Positions 5,764-6,840 of a DNA stretch of 6,840 bases are shown here, one piece after another. Where the stretch lies: the NCBI GenBank assembly GCA_027038095.1, contig JALVYA010000209.1:1-6840 (forward strand). The letters are read 5' to 3'. Under the pieces are notes generated by a model. It had not been told where the DNA came from. It was given only the letters and a program-made list of their open reading frames with translations, and made no database searches. The position numbers and the translations under genes are program-made. Position 1 is the first letter of the stretch, and every line of letters begins with the position of its first letter. The stretch is from Archaeoglobaceae archaeon (GTDB taxonomy: Archaea; Halobacteriota; Archaeoglobi; Archaeoglobales; Archaeoglobaceae).

Positions 5764-6840
5764 TTACTCACCAAACAGAGCAGATTTTATCTTGTTCATC
5801 GCGTTCTCCAGCGCGGTCTTGTAGTCCTCTTCAAACTTGGCTCTTGCGAACTCTTCTTTACCGGGCACGTTGATTATTTCGTCGACGAGCTTGCCCTGTT
5901 CAAGTGCCTTGTAGAACCAGTCGTTAAGTGTCTTTATTGCCTTGAGCAGGTCGTACTGCTTCTGCGGTGAACAGTAGGAGTCCACCGGATGGTATGCGTA
6001 CTGCTGCAGGAAGACCTCTCTTATCAGCCTTGCAACTTCAAGCAGAATTCTCTGGGATTCCGGCAGAGCGTCGCTTCCTACGAGCTGAACGATCTCCTGC
6101 AGGTTGGCTTCTTCCTGCAGAACTTCCATGGCCCACCTTCTGAGTTCACCCCAGTCCGGAGCGACGTTTTTCTCGTACCACTCTCTCAGCGTCTCAACGT
6201 AAAGGCTGTAGCTCTGCAACCAGTTTATCGCCGGGAAGTGCCTCCTTGCAGCGAGCTTTGCGTCCAGAGCCCAGAAGACCTTCACGATTCTGAGCGTGTT
6301 CTGGGTAACGGGTTCACTGAAATCTCCACCCGGCGGTGAGACAGCTCCTACCACCGTAACACTTCCTATCTCTCCACAGAGTGTTTTAACTCTGCCAGCC
6401 CTCTCGTAGAACTCTGCGATTCTTGAAGCGAGGTAAGCCGGATAACCTTCTTCTCCGGGCATCTCCTCAAGTCTTCCGGAAATCTCTCTCATTGCCTCTG
6501 CCCACCTGCTCGTGGAGTCAGCCATTATGCTTACGTCGTAACCCATGTCTCTGAAGTACTCGGCAATCGTAATTCCCGTGTAAACCGAAGCTTCTCTCGC
6601 AGCAACAGGCATGTTCGACGTGTTCGCTATGAGCACAGTTCTTTCCATCAGGGGTTTACCGCTTCTCGGGTCTATCAGCTCAGGGAACTCCTCAAGAACC
6701 TCTGTCATCTCGTTTCCTCTTTCGCCGCACCCTATGTAAACGACTATATGGGCATCACTCCACTTTGCAAGCTGGTGCTGGGTAACGGTCTTACCTGAAC
6801 CGAAAGGTCCGGGAATTGCAGCAGTACCTCCCTTGGCAAC
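5764..6840 (-). CDS. atpA: A-type ATP synthase subunit A, catalytic (5' end outside window)
   Basis: This is the C-terminal 358 residues of the catalytic subunit. Family members have about 580, so roughly 220 N-terminal residues lie beyond the right edge. The frame is open to base 6840; the internal ATG at 6708 is not the start. Numbering from the first visible residue, the Walker A loop GPFGSGKT is at 11-18 and GCGERGNEM at 37-45 carries catalytic Glu40. MADSTSRW is at 106-113 (Walker B region), [10 protein letters not shown] at 128-137, and [15 protein letters not shown] at 165-179. [10 protein letters not shown] (203-212) is the C-terminal signature. The GGDFSEP and GERGNEM blocks distinguish A/V-type A from F-type beta. 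A3B3 hydrolyses or makes ATP, coupled through D to ion flow in the membrane part. No intein interrupts the P-loop. It is followed by atpB and atpD. Confidence 0.97.
   Translation of the reverse strand, partial: VAKGGTAAIPGPFGSGKTVTQHQLAKWSDAHIVVYIGCGERGNEMTEVLEEFPELIDPRSGKPLMERTVLIANTSNMPVAAREASVYTGITIAEYFRDMGYDVSIMADSTSRWAEAMREISGRLEEMPGEEGYPAYLASRIAEFYERAGRVKTLCGEIGSVTVVGAVSPPGGDFSEPVTQNTLRIVKVFWALDAKLAARRHFPAINWLQSYSLYVETLREWYEKNVAPDWGELRRWAMEVLQEEANLQEIVQLVGSDALPESQRILLEVARLIREVFLQQYAYHPVDSYCSPQKQYDLLKAIKTLNDWFYKALEQGKLVDEIINVPGKEEFARAKFEEDYKTALENAMNKIKSALFGE

Noticed and set aside
5989..6339. Plus-strand open frame of 116 codons inside atpA.
   Set aside because: It is antisense to conserved atpA sequence and has no recognisable features.
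5764..6708. A 314-residue ATP synthase fragment starting at the internal ATG.
   Set aside because: The frame continues upstream to the window edge with the P-loop and GCGERGNE in place, so the ATG at 6708 is internal and the gene is simply cut by the window.

Overview
The window looks like chromosomal DNA from a hyperthermophilic euryarchaeon of the Archaeoglobales. Three things point there: an A-type (archaeal) ATP synthase gene set in the order A-B-D, a compact NAD kinase that closely resembles my memory of the Archaeoglobus fulgidus enzyme, and archaeal expression signals (BRE/TATA elements, U-rich terminators, leaderless or short-leader starts). Arginine is mostly encoded by AGA/AGG, and gaps between genes are about 50 bases or less. 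The lineage call comes from remembered sequence similarity, not from a search.

Layout. On the + strand, bases 22-774 encode NAD kinase. It converges on a minus-strand gene (804-1970) for a soluble protein made of two tandem copies of a PhoU-like helical domain plus an RCK_C (TrkA-C) domain. Upstream of that, also on the minus strand, is an M20-family zinc deacylase/peptidase (2013-3014). It is divergent from a + strand GNAT acetyltransferase (about 3051-3557). The rest is the distal part of the A1AO ATP synthase operon on the minus strand, read from the right edge leftward: atpA (5'-truncated, 5764-6840), atpB (4292-5713) and atpD (3568-4239). It ends at a T6 run that abuts the acetyltransferase stop codon.

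How the genes relate. AtpA (catalytic), AtpB (non-catalytic, nucleotide-binding) and AtpD (central rotor stalk) form the core of the A1 motor and belong together. NAD kinase, the PhoU/RCK_C protein, the M20 hydrolase and the acetyltransferase are separate housekeeping or regulatory genes with no obvious shared pathway. Their arrangement (convergent, possibly co-oriented, divergent, convergent) suggests mostly independent transcription units.

I found no mobile element, CRISPR array, tRNA/rRNA or toxin-antitoxin pair, and no convincing new system. The points most worth a second look are a near-identical Ala/Glu tail repeat at the 3' ends of atpB and atpD, the fully duplicated PhoU-RCK_C architecture with no adjacent transporter, a BRE/TATA promoter placed for a leaderless transcript, and a 36-bp divergent promoter region.
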